From Verrucomicrobiota bacterium (GTDB taxonomy: Bacteria; Verrucomicrobiota; Verrucomicrobiia; Verrucomicrobiales; Verrucomicrobiaceae), in the NCBI GenBank assembly GCA_017301975.1, contig JAFLEI010000013.1, positions 1 through 64,000 of the forward strand: 64,000 nucleotides of DNA, written 5' to 3'. The position numbers and the translations under genes were made by a program. Shown here piece after piece: positions 8,761-17,110 of this stretch. A model generated the notes under the pieces. That model saw only the letters and a program-made list of their open reading frames with translations. It ran no database searches and was not told the origin of the DNA. The stretch's first letter is position 1; each line of letters opens with the position of its first letter.

Positions 8761-8920
8761 GGAGAAAGAATGACCAATGAGTAAATCCGAATGACGATCC
8801 CTCACGCAATCCCATGACTACTATGAAGAGCACTCAGTTCAGATGGACGGTCATCGGGGGACTGGGGGGGCTTGGAGTGGTGTGTCGACGCGGAGCGAAT
8901 GCGTGGCAGAGCTTGTTGCA

Positions 8921-9050
8921 GACGCTGCTGGTGGCCGATGGATGCGGCGGAGTGCTGGGTTTGCTTCCCGGTCGTTTGTATCGATACCCAGGGTCGCCTC
9001 GCCTAGGCTCAGCTGACCCTGGGCTGAATTCCGCAACCCCGTTGGGGTTG
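8921..9050. repeat. Dispersed repeat with CCCAGGGTC hairpin, copy 2
   Basis: This is homologous by eye to 7506-7610. It contains the inverted pair CCCAGGGTC (8987-8995) and GACCCTGGG (9015-9023) plus a second hairpin, AACCCC-GTT-GGGGTT (9035-9049). It sits between moxR and the decayed moxR 3' end, so repeat copies border the duplicated DNA. Confidence 0.6.
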
Positions 9051-9062
9051 GTGTGTGGCAGA

Positions 9063-9228
9063 GCGAAGAGTGCTGCGGCACAACCGGACGCATGTGAAGG
9101 CGGGGGATGTTCAGGCGATGGCGCTGCCTGTTTTTCGTTATCGCATCCTCGTGAACTGCAAAGTCGAGGCCGAGGGTGTGACAGTGGAGAAGTTGATTGG
9201 GAAGTTGCTGGAGTGCGTGAAGGCTTGA
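9063..9228 (+). pseudogene. Remnant of a second moxR 3' end
   Basis: This tract is a diverged copy of 8590-8760, the last part of the intact moxR. It includes a five-base deletion near its left end and finishes in TGA where moxR has TAA. In the moxR frame the last 47 codons read from RTHVKAGDVQAMALPVFRYR to the stop, and 36 of the 47 residues match the intact MoxR by my count. No start codon or ATPase core precedes it. It is therefore a partial tandem duplication or the scar of a lost second moxR, not a working gene. Confidence 0.85.
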
Positions 9229-9242
9229 AGCGAAACCCATTA

Positions 9243-9518
9243 ATGAATCTGCACAGAAAACTCCCTTACGTTCCCCAATTGCTGGCCGGGTTATGTCTGT
9301 TGGTAGCCATCATCAGCGGGCTGCAAGATCCGATCAGTTCGGTCAAGGTTCACCCTTGGTATCGCTGCCAGCATGATTTGTTTTCGGTGATCCTAAGCGC
9401 TGTGGCAGCGGGAGCCTATTCAAAGACAGTGCGCTTTATGGGTTTAATCAGTTTTGGTGTCTTTGCGTTTTTACTGCTCCAAGAATATTTGGTGCTCCTC
9501 CGCATGGGGAAACCTTGA
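9243..9518 (+). CDS. Small membrane protein, paralogue 1
   Basis: This 91-residue protein has three likely membrane segments (about residues 10-27, 45-60 and 66-82). The ATG at 9243 gives the N-terminus MNLHRKLPYVPQLL, which is nearly repeated at the start of the next gene, so both start choices support each other. It sits 14 bp after the moxR remnant and within the MoxR operon, in a position where small membrane proteins are often seen beside MoxR/DUF58 genes. I do not recognise the family. Confidence 0.6.
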   Translation: MNLHRKLPYVPQLLAGLCLLVAIISGLQDPISSVKVHPWYRCQHDLFSVILSAVAAGAYSKTVRFMGLISFGVFAFLLLQEYLVLLRMGKP

Positions 9519-9541
9519 ACGACGATAGCCATCACATGTCC

Positions 9542-9853
9542 ATGAACCTCCACTCCAGAGTCCCCAAGGTTCCCAATCTTGTTGCGAAGGCATGTTTGTG
9601 CGTGGTCTGCTACCTCTGGCTGGGAGAGCTGGTCCGTGAGGGCGTGTTGTATCCAGGAACTCGTTGTCTGCTTTATCTGGCTCAAGTGCTTTTGTGCGGA
9701 ATCGCAGTTGCCGCTGATTCAAGGCGCATCGCGATACTTGCTGGGGTCGCTGGAAGTGTGTCCTTATTTTACTTTGTTCGCCAATATTTGGATGTTCTCT
9801 ATTACTTGAGACTCCAGCGAGAACTCGATGTGTATTATCAAGCTGGACACTGA
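9542..9853 (+). CDS. Small membrane protein, paralogue 2
   Basis: This 103-residue, three-segment membrane protein starts MNLHSRVPKVPNLVAK, paralogous to the preceding gene (MNLH, then P, VP and L in register). Both proteins also share the aromatic C-terminal pattern QEYLVLL / RQYLDVLYYL. Earlier in-frame starts exist at 9515 (TTG overlapping the upstream stop) and 9536 (ATG). The paralogue alignment favours 9542. It is part of the MoxR operon; the function is unknown. Confidence 0.6.
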   Translation: MNLHSRVPKVPNLVAKACLCVVCYLWLGELVREGVLYPGTRCLLYLAQVLLCGIAVAADSRRIAILAGVAGSVSLFYFVRQYLDVLYYLRLQRELDVYYQAGH

Positions 9854-9892
9854 GTTGAAAAAACAATTCACTTCCAATTATCACTTCATCCT

Positions 9893-10843
9893 GTGAATCC
9901 TGTCCAAACATCATCACGCAATGCACAGGGATCCTTTCTAGATCCTGCCGCGCTGATGCGCATCAAGTCGCTTGAGCTGCGGGCGAAGGTGGTGGTGGAG
10001 GGGCTTTGGAAGGGGATGCACAGGAGTCCGTATCATGGGTTCTCGGTGGAGTTCTCGGAGTACCGGGCTTATGTGCAGGGGGATGATCCGCGGTATATTG
10101 ACTGGAAGGTGCTGGCGCGGAGTGACCGGACGTACATCAAAAAGTTTGAGGATGAGACGAACCTGCGTTGTCAGCTGGTGATTGATCACAGCAAGTCGAT
10201 GGGGTTTGGCTCGATGGGATATACGAAGGCGGATTATGCGGCGACGCTGGCTGCGACGCTGGCGTCGTTTTTGATGAAGCAAGGGGATGCGGCGGGGCTG
10301 ACGACTTTTGCGGAAGGGATTGAGGAGCATCTGCCGCCGCGCAATCGGCCGGGGCATTTGCGGCGGATCATCACGGAGCTTGAGAGACCGGCGAAGGCTG
10401 CGGGGACGTCGCTGGCGCTGTCTGTGGGGCAGCTGGCAGATCTGCTGCGGAAGCGTGGGATGATTTGTTTGATCACGGATCTGCTGGCGCCGGTGGAGCA
10501 TCTGGAGAAGCAACTGGCGCTGCTGAGTGCGATGGGGCATGACCTGGTGCTGTTTCACCTGATGGACCGGGCGGAGATTGATTTCACATTTGAAAAGTCG
10601 GCGCACTTTCGGGATGCGGAGACTGGGGCGGAGCGGTTCATTGATCCGCAGCTGGTGCGGGAGAATTACCTGAAGCGTTTGCAGGCGCATCGTGATACGA
10701 TCCAGATGGCGGCGGACCGCCATAATGTTGAATACCATTTTTGTCCGACGGATCAGCCGTTGGAAGAGGTGCTCTTTCATTTTCTCAGCGCGCGGCAGAG
10801 GAAGAAGGCTTCCAAATCCTCAGCGGCACGCATAGCCACCTAG
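9893..10843 (+). CDS. DUF58-domain protein (vWA-like MoxR partner)
   Basis: This 316-residue protein has the DUF58 signature GDDPRYIDWKVLARSDR (about residues 62-78) followed by a vWA-like core with a metal-site start (LVIDHSKSM). DUF58 proteins are standard partners of MoxR ATPases in Bat-type operons and are thought to be matured by them. There is no signal peptide, so the protein should face the cytoplasm. The frame opens with GTG at 9893; an ATG at 9956 would shorten the N-terminus by 21 residues and is possible. The gene precedes the vWA gene by 13 bp. Confidence 0.9.
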   Translation: MNPVQTSSRNAQGSFLDPAALMRIKSLELRAKVVVEGLWKGMHRSPYHGFSVEFSEYRAYVQGDDPRYIDWKVLARSDRTYIKKFEDETNLRCQLVIDHSKSMGFGSMGYTKADYAATLAATLASFLMKQGDAAGLTTFAEGIEEHLPPRNRPGHLRRIITELERPAKAAGTSLALSVGQLADLLRKRGMICLITDLLAPVEHLEKQLALLSAMGHDLVLFHLMDRAEIDFTFEKSAHFRDAETGAERFIDPQLVRENYLKRLQAHRDTIQMAADRHNVEYHFCPTDQPLEEVLFHFLSARQRKKASKSSAARIAT

Positions 10844-10856
10844 CTCGTCCTTCCCC

Positions 10857-12887
10857 ATGTCCTGGCTCTTTCCACTCTACCTCGCTGGTGCCGCTGCGAT
10901 CATCGCGCCGATCTTGCTGCACCTGCGACGCAGGCCGCCGCAGGACCGGGTGGAGTTCAGTACGCTGATGTTTCTGGATGCGAGCACGCCGGTGCCGGTG
11001 AGCAAGAGGCGGCTGGAGAACTGGCTGCTGCTTTTGCTGCGGTGTCTGGCGCTGATCCTTCTCGCGCTGATGTTTGCGCGGCCGTTTTTGCAGAGTGAAA
11101 GCGCGACTTCGTCATCGGCGGATCAGGCGACGCTTATCCTGCTGGATCGCAGTGCTTCGATGCGGCGGGATGATATGTGGAAGCGTGGTCTGGCTGAAGC
11201 GGAGCGGCTTTTTAAAGCGGCGAAGATTACGGACCGGATCGCGCTGGCGGTGTTTGACCGGGAACTCACGCACGTGTGGAGTTTTGAGGAAGATCGCAAC
11301 ACGCCGGCGAATCGCAGTGCGGCGCTGCAAAGCCGTCTGGCTGCATTGGCGCCGACATGGAGCGGCACGCAACTGGATCGCGCGCTGATCGCTGCGGTGC
11401 CGTCGTTTGATGCCAGCACGGCGAAGCTGAAGAAGCGGATTCATCTCATCACGGATTTGCAGGAAGGGACGCACCTGGATGCGTTGCGGACGATTGCGTG
11501 GCCTGCGGAACTCACGCTGCATGTGCATCGGCTTGATCCGGCTACGAATGACAATTTGGCCGTGGCTCTGGCTGCGCGTGATGAGGAGGGGAATGCGGAT
11601 GCGCTCATTCGCGTGCGGTTGAGCAACACGCGTGATTCGGCTTTGCGCGACTTCACGCTCGCGTGGGAGAAAGGTCCGCAGACGGACAGCATCACGGCGC
11701 AGATTCCTGCGGGGGCCTCGCGTATTCTCACGGCTCCGCCGAATTCCACGAGCGCGACGACGCTGATTCTCACGGGTGACAAATACGATTTTGACAACCG
11801 GTTGTTCATCGCGCCTCCGCAGCCGCGTGCGGTGAGGATTCACTTTTTGGGTGATGATGCGACGAGGGATGAGGCTGCTGCGCCGCTGTATTATCTGGCA
11901 CGAGCGCTGCAGCCCACGGCCACGCTGGCGCCGGTGCTCACGGCGGGGAAGTCGATGCCGGCGCAGAAGCCGGATGTGCTCGTCATCTCGGGCAACACGC
12001 CGGCTGCTGGGTCGCATGCCGCCTTGCGCGACTTTGTCAGTGCGGGCGGGTTTCTGGTGGAGGTCGTCTCTTCTTCTGCCGATGCAGCCCTGCTTCAAAC
12101 GCTCACTGGGATTCCTGGGATCACCGTCAAGGACGGGGATGCCAATGACGACTACCGCATGCTGGCGGAGGTCAAGACGGAGCATCCGCTGCTCAAGCCC
12201 TTTGGTGATCCGAAGCTGCGGGACTTTACCAAGCTGCGGTTTTGGAAGCACCGGGAGATCGAGATCAAAGATGCGGGAGGCAAGCTGGAAACCCTGGCGA
12301 GTTTTGACAACGGTCAGCCTGCGATTTTCAGCGCCCGCATTGGGAAGGGGACGCTTATTGTCCTGGCTTCCGGCTGGCAGCCGAGTGACAGCCAACTGGC
12401 GCTCAGCACGAAATTTGTGCCGCTGCTGTATGGCTGGCTGGCGGCGGCTGGTTTCAGCCATGATCCTGCGGCGACACTGCTGGTGGGGGAAGACCTGCCG
12501 CTGGATGCCTCTTCTGCGCACACCATCACGGAGCCGGAAGGCAAGACGCACAGTCTCAAGGCGGGCGAGAGTTTTACCGCGACGGGGATCGGTCTCTACA
12601 AGGTGCAAAGCGCCAGCCATACCCAGATTCTGGCCGTCAATCTGCCGCCGGATGAAGGACGCGTGCTGCCGCTGGTTCCGCAGAAGCTGGCGGAATATGG
12701 CATCAAGCTCTCCAGCGGTGCTGACAGTGGTGCCGCCGGTGAAACCACGGACGAGCGGCTTACGGCGACTGACACGGAGCAGCGGCAGCAGTCGTGGTGG
12801 TACATTCTTCTCATGCTCCTGGCCGTCCTCCTGCTCGAAACGTGGTTTGCAGGCCGCGCCCGACAGACGGTCCTGCAAACCGCGTAA
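10857..12887 (+). CDS. BatA-like membrane protein with von Willebrand factor A domain
   Basis: This 676-residue protein has two N-terminal membrane segments (about 4-21 and 43-64) with the BatA/Aerotolerance N-terminal pattern, including LLHLRRRPPQ between them. A vWA domain begins at about residue 90 with a MIDAS-type DRSAS. A glutamine-amidotransferase-like middle region follows, and there is a last membrane segment near the C-terminus (YILLMLLAVLLLETW). It should be an inner-membrane protein whose vWA domain is acted on by the MoxR ATPase. It lies between the DUF58 gene and the 1381-residue protein, 12 bp upstream of the latter. Confidence 0.88.
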   Translation: MSWLFPLYLAGAAAIIAPILLHLRRRPPQDRVEFSTLMFLDASTPVPVSKRRLENWLLLLLRCLALILLALMFARPFLQSESATSSSADQATLILLDRSASMRRDDMWKRGLAEAERLFKAAKITDRIALAVFDRELTHVWSFEEDRNTPANRSAALQSRLAALAPTWSGTQLDRALIAAVPSFDASTAKLKKRIHLITDLQEGTHLDALRTIAWPAELTLHVHRLDPATNDNLAVALAARDEEGNADALIRVRLSNTRDSALRDFTLAWEKGPQTDSITAQIPAGASRILTAPPNSTSATTLILTGDKYDFDNRLFIAPPQPRAVRIHFLGDDATRDEAAAPLYYLARALQPTATLAPVLTAGKSMPAQKPDVLVISGNTPAAGSHAALRDFVSAGGFLVEVVSSSADAALLQTLTGIPGITVKDGDANDDYRMLAEVKTEHPLLKPFGDPKLRDFTKLRFWKHREIEIKDAGGKLETLASFDNGQPAIFSARIGKGTLIVLASGWQPSDSQLALSTKFVPLLYGWLAAAGFSHDPAATLLVGEDLPLDASSAHTITEPEGKTHSLKAGESFTATGIGLYKVQSASHTQILAVNLPPDEGRVLPLVPQKLAEYGIKLSSGADSGAAGETTDERLTATDTEQRQQSWWYILLMLLAVLLLETWFAGRARQTVLQTA

Positions 12888-12899
12888 TTCATCCCGCTT

Positions 12900-15800
12900 A
12901 TGATCGCACGCACTATTCTCGAAGCCCGCATTGCTGAAGTTCGCGAGGCGCTGCGTCTCGCGCGGCTCATGCGTCACCTCGCTGTTGTGTTCGCGCTGGG
13001 TATTGTGGTGAGGGGCGGCTTGCTGCTGGCCACGCTGAATGGTTTGCCTATTTCGAAGCGGCTGGACCGGTGGTCGATGCTGGGACTCATCGTGCTGGGA
13101 TTGATTGCGTGGGTCAAAGGGCGGCGCAACATTTGGAGCGATCATGACATTGCGCGTGTCATTGAACAGAAGCATCCTTCGCTGGACGCGCTGCTGCTGA
13201 CGGCTATTGAGCATGAGCCGGAGGCTGATGTGCCGACCGGTTTCCTGCATGAGCGGCTCATTGACCGTGCGCTGGCACATGCGGCGACGCAGAACTGGCC
13301 GGTGACGGTGGCCAACAAGCCTTACACGCGTGCGGCGGTGGGGGCGGTGATTGCCATCATCGCTTTTCTGGCCACGGACATCGCGCTGCGCTTCCAGTCG
13401 GCACAGCACAAAACCGAGGTGGTGAAAAATCAGGTCGATGAAGAAATTCGGCCGACGGAATTTCAAGCGACGCTGACTCCGGGGGATGCGGAGCTGGAAC
13501 GTGGCTCACGCCTGATCATTGAAGCGCGTTTCAACGGGCCGGTGCCTGCGGATGCGACGCTGGTGGTGAGCGAGGCGGATGGGAAAGAACGGGAGCGTCT
13601 GCCGATGCGCCTGACGGTGGATGAGCAGGTGTTTGGCGGCATGATCAACAAGGTGGAGCGTGATGCGAAATATCACGTGGAGTTTGCGGAGCAGAAGTCG
13701 CAGGTGCACACGCTGACCGTGTTTGATTTTCCTGCGCTGGTTGGAAGCGATGTGATTGTCACACCGCCGGAGTACACGAAACTGCCGACGAAAGAGACGA
13801 AGAATACGAAAAAGGTGACGGCGTTGGAGGGCTCGAAGATTGTGTGGAGGATCAAGGTGAACAAGCCGCTGATCGCGAGCGGTGATGCGGGCGGGGCAGT
13901 GAGCAATGGAGTGTCTCCGTTTGCGCCGCACCTGACGGCGGCGGAGCTTTTTGGAGAGGACAAGAGTGTGATCACACTGACGCCATCGGCGGAGGATGCC
14001 ATGGTGCTGGAAGGTTCTTTGATGGCGGAGAAGACGCAGAAGTATCGGCTGCATCTGGTGGATGAGGCGGAGCGGGGGAACAAGAATCCGCCGTGGTTTA
14101 CGGTGACGGTGCAGTCGAATCAGCTGGCGAAGATTGAGGTGGTGTTTCCGAAGCGGGACCTGCAGGTGTCCAGCATTCAGGAACTGCCGGTGGAGGCGCA
14201 GGTCTCGGATGATCTTGGGGTGACGAAATCTGGGGCGGTCTTCAGCATCAACGGCAACAGCAAGGAGATCATTTTCAAGCATCCGGTGACCGCGCCGCTG
14301 AAGAAGCAGGAGGTGCGGGCGGAGCTGGCGCTGGAGAAAGAGCACGCCGAGCCGCGACAGTTGGTGAGTTATTATCTATGGGCGGAGGACACAGGGCCGA
14401 AGGGGGAGGTGCGGCGTAACATGAGCGACATGTTCTTTGCCGACGTGCGGCACTTTGAAGACATCTTTCGTGAGATGGAGGCTCCGCCCAGCGAGCCGGG
14501 GCAGCCGAAGGCGCAGAGCGATGAGCTGGTGGATCTGGTGAAGCAGCTGGTGAACGCGACGTGGAAGATCATCCGTGACACGAACGCGGGGCGTGTGATT
14601 GAGGCGGCGGTGCCTGACATCGACGTGGTGCATCAGTCCACGGGGATCGCCTTGGAAAAGGTGAAGGAGGCGATGGAGAAGGCGGAGGATTCGCAGGTGA
14701 AGCAGTCGCTGACGGAGGCGTGGAAGAGCCTCAAGGATGCGCAGGGGCCACTGCAGCAGGCGTCGGCGGAGAAGAAGCGATCGCCGCTGAATCAGGCGCT
14801 GACGTTTGAACAGACGGCGCTGGAATGGCTGCACCGTGCGCAGAGCCGGGAGCATCAGGTGATGCGGCAGGACAAGCCTTCGCAGGGCCAGCAGCAGGCG
14901 AACAAGAACCAGATCATGGATTTGGAACTGAAGCAGAAGGAGCAGCGCTATGAAGAGGAGAAGGCCGCCACCGAGGAGCAGACGGCGGAGCAGCAGGAGA
15001 ACCTGCAGGTGCTGAACCGGCTGAAGGAACTGGCGCGGCGGCAGGAGGCGCTGGCGGAAAAGATCAAGGAACTTCAAAATCAGATCGCCAAGGCGAAGAC
15101 GGAGGAGGAGAAGCAGGAGCTGGACAACCAGCTCAAGCGTTTGCAGGCGGAGCAGGAGCAGCTCCTGAGTGACCTGGATGATCTCAAGGAGCGCATGGAG
15201 AAGCCGGAGAACGCGCAGAACATGGCCGAGGCCAAGGAGCAGCTGGAACAGACGCGTGAGAAGGTGAGCGAGGCGGCGGAGCAGCTGAAGGATGAAAAGC
15301 TGGCGGATGCGGCGAACTCAGCGACGCGTGCGCAGCGTGAGCTGGAAAAGATGCAGGAGGATTTCCGGCAGAAGACTTCGAAGAAATTTGCCGAGGAGAT
15401 GAAGCAGATCCGCCAGCAGGCGCGTGATGCGGCGGAGAATGAGAAGAAGATCAGCGAGGCGCTGGAGAATCAGAAGGAGGCGGGGTCTGACATCGAGAAG
15501 AACATGCAGAATGCAGCGCAGAGCCGGCAGGTGGCGGAGCAGCAGGAGAAGGTGGAAAAGCTGCTCAACAGCATGAGGCAGCTCAGCGAGCAGGCGGAGG
15601 AGAGCGAACCGCTGCTGCACCGCAATCTTTACGACGCTGTGCGCAAGGCACAGACGAGCGGGCTGGAAGAGAATTTGAAGGAGACGCAGGATCAGCTGCG
15701 GTATGGATCACAGGCGGAAGCCAAGGATGCGGAGCGCAAAGCGGCCAATGCGGTGGAGGAGCTGAGGAAGGGCGTGGAGAAGGCGGCTGAGAGCGTGCTG

Positions 15801-17045
15801 GGCAGTGAGAGCGAGGCTTTGCGTGTGGCGAAGAATGAGCTGGATAAGCTGATCAAGGAAGCGCAGGAGCAGGAGACGGCTGAGAAAGGACAGAACGGAC
15901 AAAAGACAGCGGATGCCGGAGAGCCGAATGCTGCTGAAAAGGGGGCCAAGGCGGGAGAGGGGCAGCCGGGGAAAGACGGGCAGCCCAAGGATGGCCAAAC
16001 TGCTGAGAAAGGTGAGAAGCCGGACGCAGGCGAGCAGCCTGGAAAAGAAGGGCAAGGGCAGGAGCCGGGCAAGGATGGCCAAGGTCAGGGGAAGGAACCG
16101 AAGATGGCCGGGGAAGGTCAGCAACCGGGCAAAGAAGGCGAAGGCAAGAATGGCCAGGGTGCGCCGCAGGATCCGAAGATGGCGGGCGCAGGTCAGCAGC
16201 CGGGCGAAGGGGAGCCGAAGCCTGGACAAGGCAAGGAGGGCAAAGCGGGCCAGGGTGAGGCCAAAGGTGAGCAGACTGCTGAGAACGGGCAGAAGCCGGG
16301 GCAAGGCATGCAGCCTGGGGACAAGGGGCAGGGCGGACAGCAGCCGAATGCTGATGGAGAAGGCAAAGGTCAGGGGCAAGCATCAGCGCAGCAACCGAAG
16401 GGCAGTCAGCCCGGGCAGCAGCCGGGTAAAGATGGGCAAGGCAAAGAGATGGGCCAAGGGCAGGGCGAACCGCAGACGGCGGAGAATGGGCAGCAACCTG
16501 GTCAGGGACAGCAACCCGGAGAAGGGAAGAATCAGGGGCGTGGTCAAGGCAGGGGGCAGGCACAGGCGCAGACGGCGGATTCCAACATGGGGCTTGGCAT
16601 CACGGGGGATCGTGATTCGGACAATGACCGCAGGCGTCCGCAGATCAATGGAGGGGCTGTGCCTGAGGCGCTGTTCTTTGACGACAGCAAGGAGCAGCCT
16701 GACAGCGGGGTCTTTACCGGCAGCGGCTACGAGCAGTGGAGCGACCGGCTGCGCAATGTGGAGGAGCTTCTCAACAATCCTGAGCTGCGCAATGAGGCGG
16801 CGAAGGTGCAGGATCGTGCGCGCAGCCTGCGCATTGAACTCAAACGCAGCAATGAGGCGCCGCAGGTCGCCAACTTGAACACGCGCATCACACAACCGTT
16901 GATAGAGCTGCGAGATCGTGTGGTGGAGGAGCTTTCCAAGAAGGATGCGGGGAAGAATCTGGCACCGGTGGATCGTGATCCGGTGCCTGCGGAGTTCCGT
17001 GATCTGGTGAAGCGTTACTATCAGGAACTGGGTGCAGGAAAGTAA
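12900..17045 (+). CDS. Large membrane-anchored coiled-coil protein (DUF4175-like) with Gly/Gln/Lys-rich tail
   Basis: This 1381-residue protein has three membrane segments near the N-terminus (about residues 27-48, 58-75 and 143-160). A beta-rich extracytoplasmic region follows (about 170-540), then long coiled coils dense in Gln, Glu and Lys (about 600-1000). Next comes a low-complexity stretch rich in G, Q, E, K and P (about 995-1225), and finally a folded tail of about 150 residues. Large proteins of this plan, often called DUF4175 or hypothetical, close MoxR/DUF58/vWA operons in planctomycetes and verrucomicrobia. I infer an envelope-spanning scaffold; no enzymatic motif is visible. Confidence 0.85.
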   Translation: MIARTILEARIAEVREALRLARLMRHLAVVFALGIVVRGGLLLATLNGLPISKRLDRWSMLGLIVLGLIAWVKGRRNIWSDHDIARVIEQKHPSLDALLLTAIEHEPEADVPTGFLHERLIDRALAHAATQNWPVTVANKPYTRAAVGAVIAIIAFLATDIALRFQSAQHKTEVVKNQVDEEIRPTEFQATLTPGDAELERGSRLIIEARFNGPVPADATLVVSEADGKERERLPMRLTVDEQVFGGMINKVERDAKYHVEFAEQKSQVHTLTVFDFPALVGSDVIVTPPEYTKLPTKETKNTKKVTALEGSKIVWRIKVNKPLIASGDAGGAVSNGVSPFAPHLTAAELFGEDKSVITLTPSAEDAMVLEGSLMAEKTQKYRLHLVDEAERGNKNPPWFTVTVQSNQLAKIEVVFPKRDLQVSSIQELPVEAQVSDDLGVTKSGAVFSINGNSKEIIFKHPVTAPLKKQEVRAELALEKEHAEPRQLVSYYLWAEDTGPKGEVRRNMSDMFFADVRHFEDIFREMEAPPSEPGQPKAQSDELVDLVKQLVNATWKIIRDTNAGRVIEAAVPDIDVVHQSTGIALEKVKEAMEKAEDSQVKQSLTEAWKSLKDAQGPLQQASAEKKRSPLNQALTFEQTALEWLHRAQSREHQVMRQDKPSQGQQQANKNQIMDLELKQKEQRYEEEKAATEEQTAEQQENLQVLNRLKELARRQEALAEKIKELQNQIAKAKTEEEKQELDNQLKRLQAEQEQLLSDLDDLKERMEKPENAQNMAEAKEQLEQTREKVSEAAEQLKDEKLADAANSATRAQRELEKMQEDFRQKTSKKFAEEMKQIRQQARDAAENEKKISEALENQKEAGSDIEKNMQNAAQSRQVAEQQEKVEKLLNSMRQLSEQAEESEPLLHRNLYDAVRKAQTSGLEENLKETQDQLRYGSQAEAKDAERKAANAVEELRKGVEKAAESVLGSESEALRVAKNELDKLIKEAQEQETAEKGQNGQKTADAGEPNAAEKGAKAGEGQPGKDGQPKDGQTAEKGEKPDAGEQPGKEGQGQEPGKDGQGQGKEPKMAGEGQQPGKEGEGKNGQGAPQDPKMAGAGQQPGEGEPKPGQGKEGKAGQGEAKGEQTAENGQKPGQGMQPGDKGQGGQQPNADGEGKGQGQASAQQPKGSQPGQQPGKDGQGKEMGQGQGEPQTAENGQQPGQGQQPGEGKNQGRGQGRGQAQAQTADSNMGLGITGDRDSDNDRRRPQINGGAVPEALFFDDSKEQPDSGVFTGSGYEQWSDRLRNVEELLNNPELRNEAAKVQDRARSLRIELKRSNEAPQVANLNTRITQPLIELRDRVVEELSKKDAGKNLAPVDRDPVPAEFRDLVKRYYQELGAGK
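15890..16575 (+). repeat. In-frame low-complexity region encoding a GQ/GK/GE-rich tail
   Basis: Imperfect repeats of codons for G, Q, P, E and K (phrases such as QPGKDGQ, GKEGQGQ, GQQPGEG) fill about 230 codons without interruption. The frame stays open throughout, and the pattern is reminiscent of intrinsically disordered linkers. It is prone to length variation. Confidence 0.8.
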
Positions 17046-17110
17046 GAATGCCCAGTTTATTTCCTGCAATGCCGGCTCGACGCTAAAGAGTTATTTAGCA
17101 TACTGCGTCG

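Noticed and set aside
8814-9240. Long N-terminal extension of the first small membrane protein
   Set aside because: The extension is translated repeat DNA and the moxR remnant in the wrong frame; the ATG at 9243 matches the paralogue's start.
11112-13466. 784-codon open frame on the minus strand opposite the vWA and large-protein genes
   Set aside because: Arg/Gln/His-rich shadow translation without any domain; it covers two well-supported plus-strand genes.
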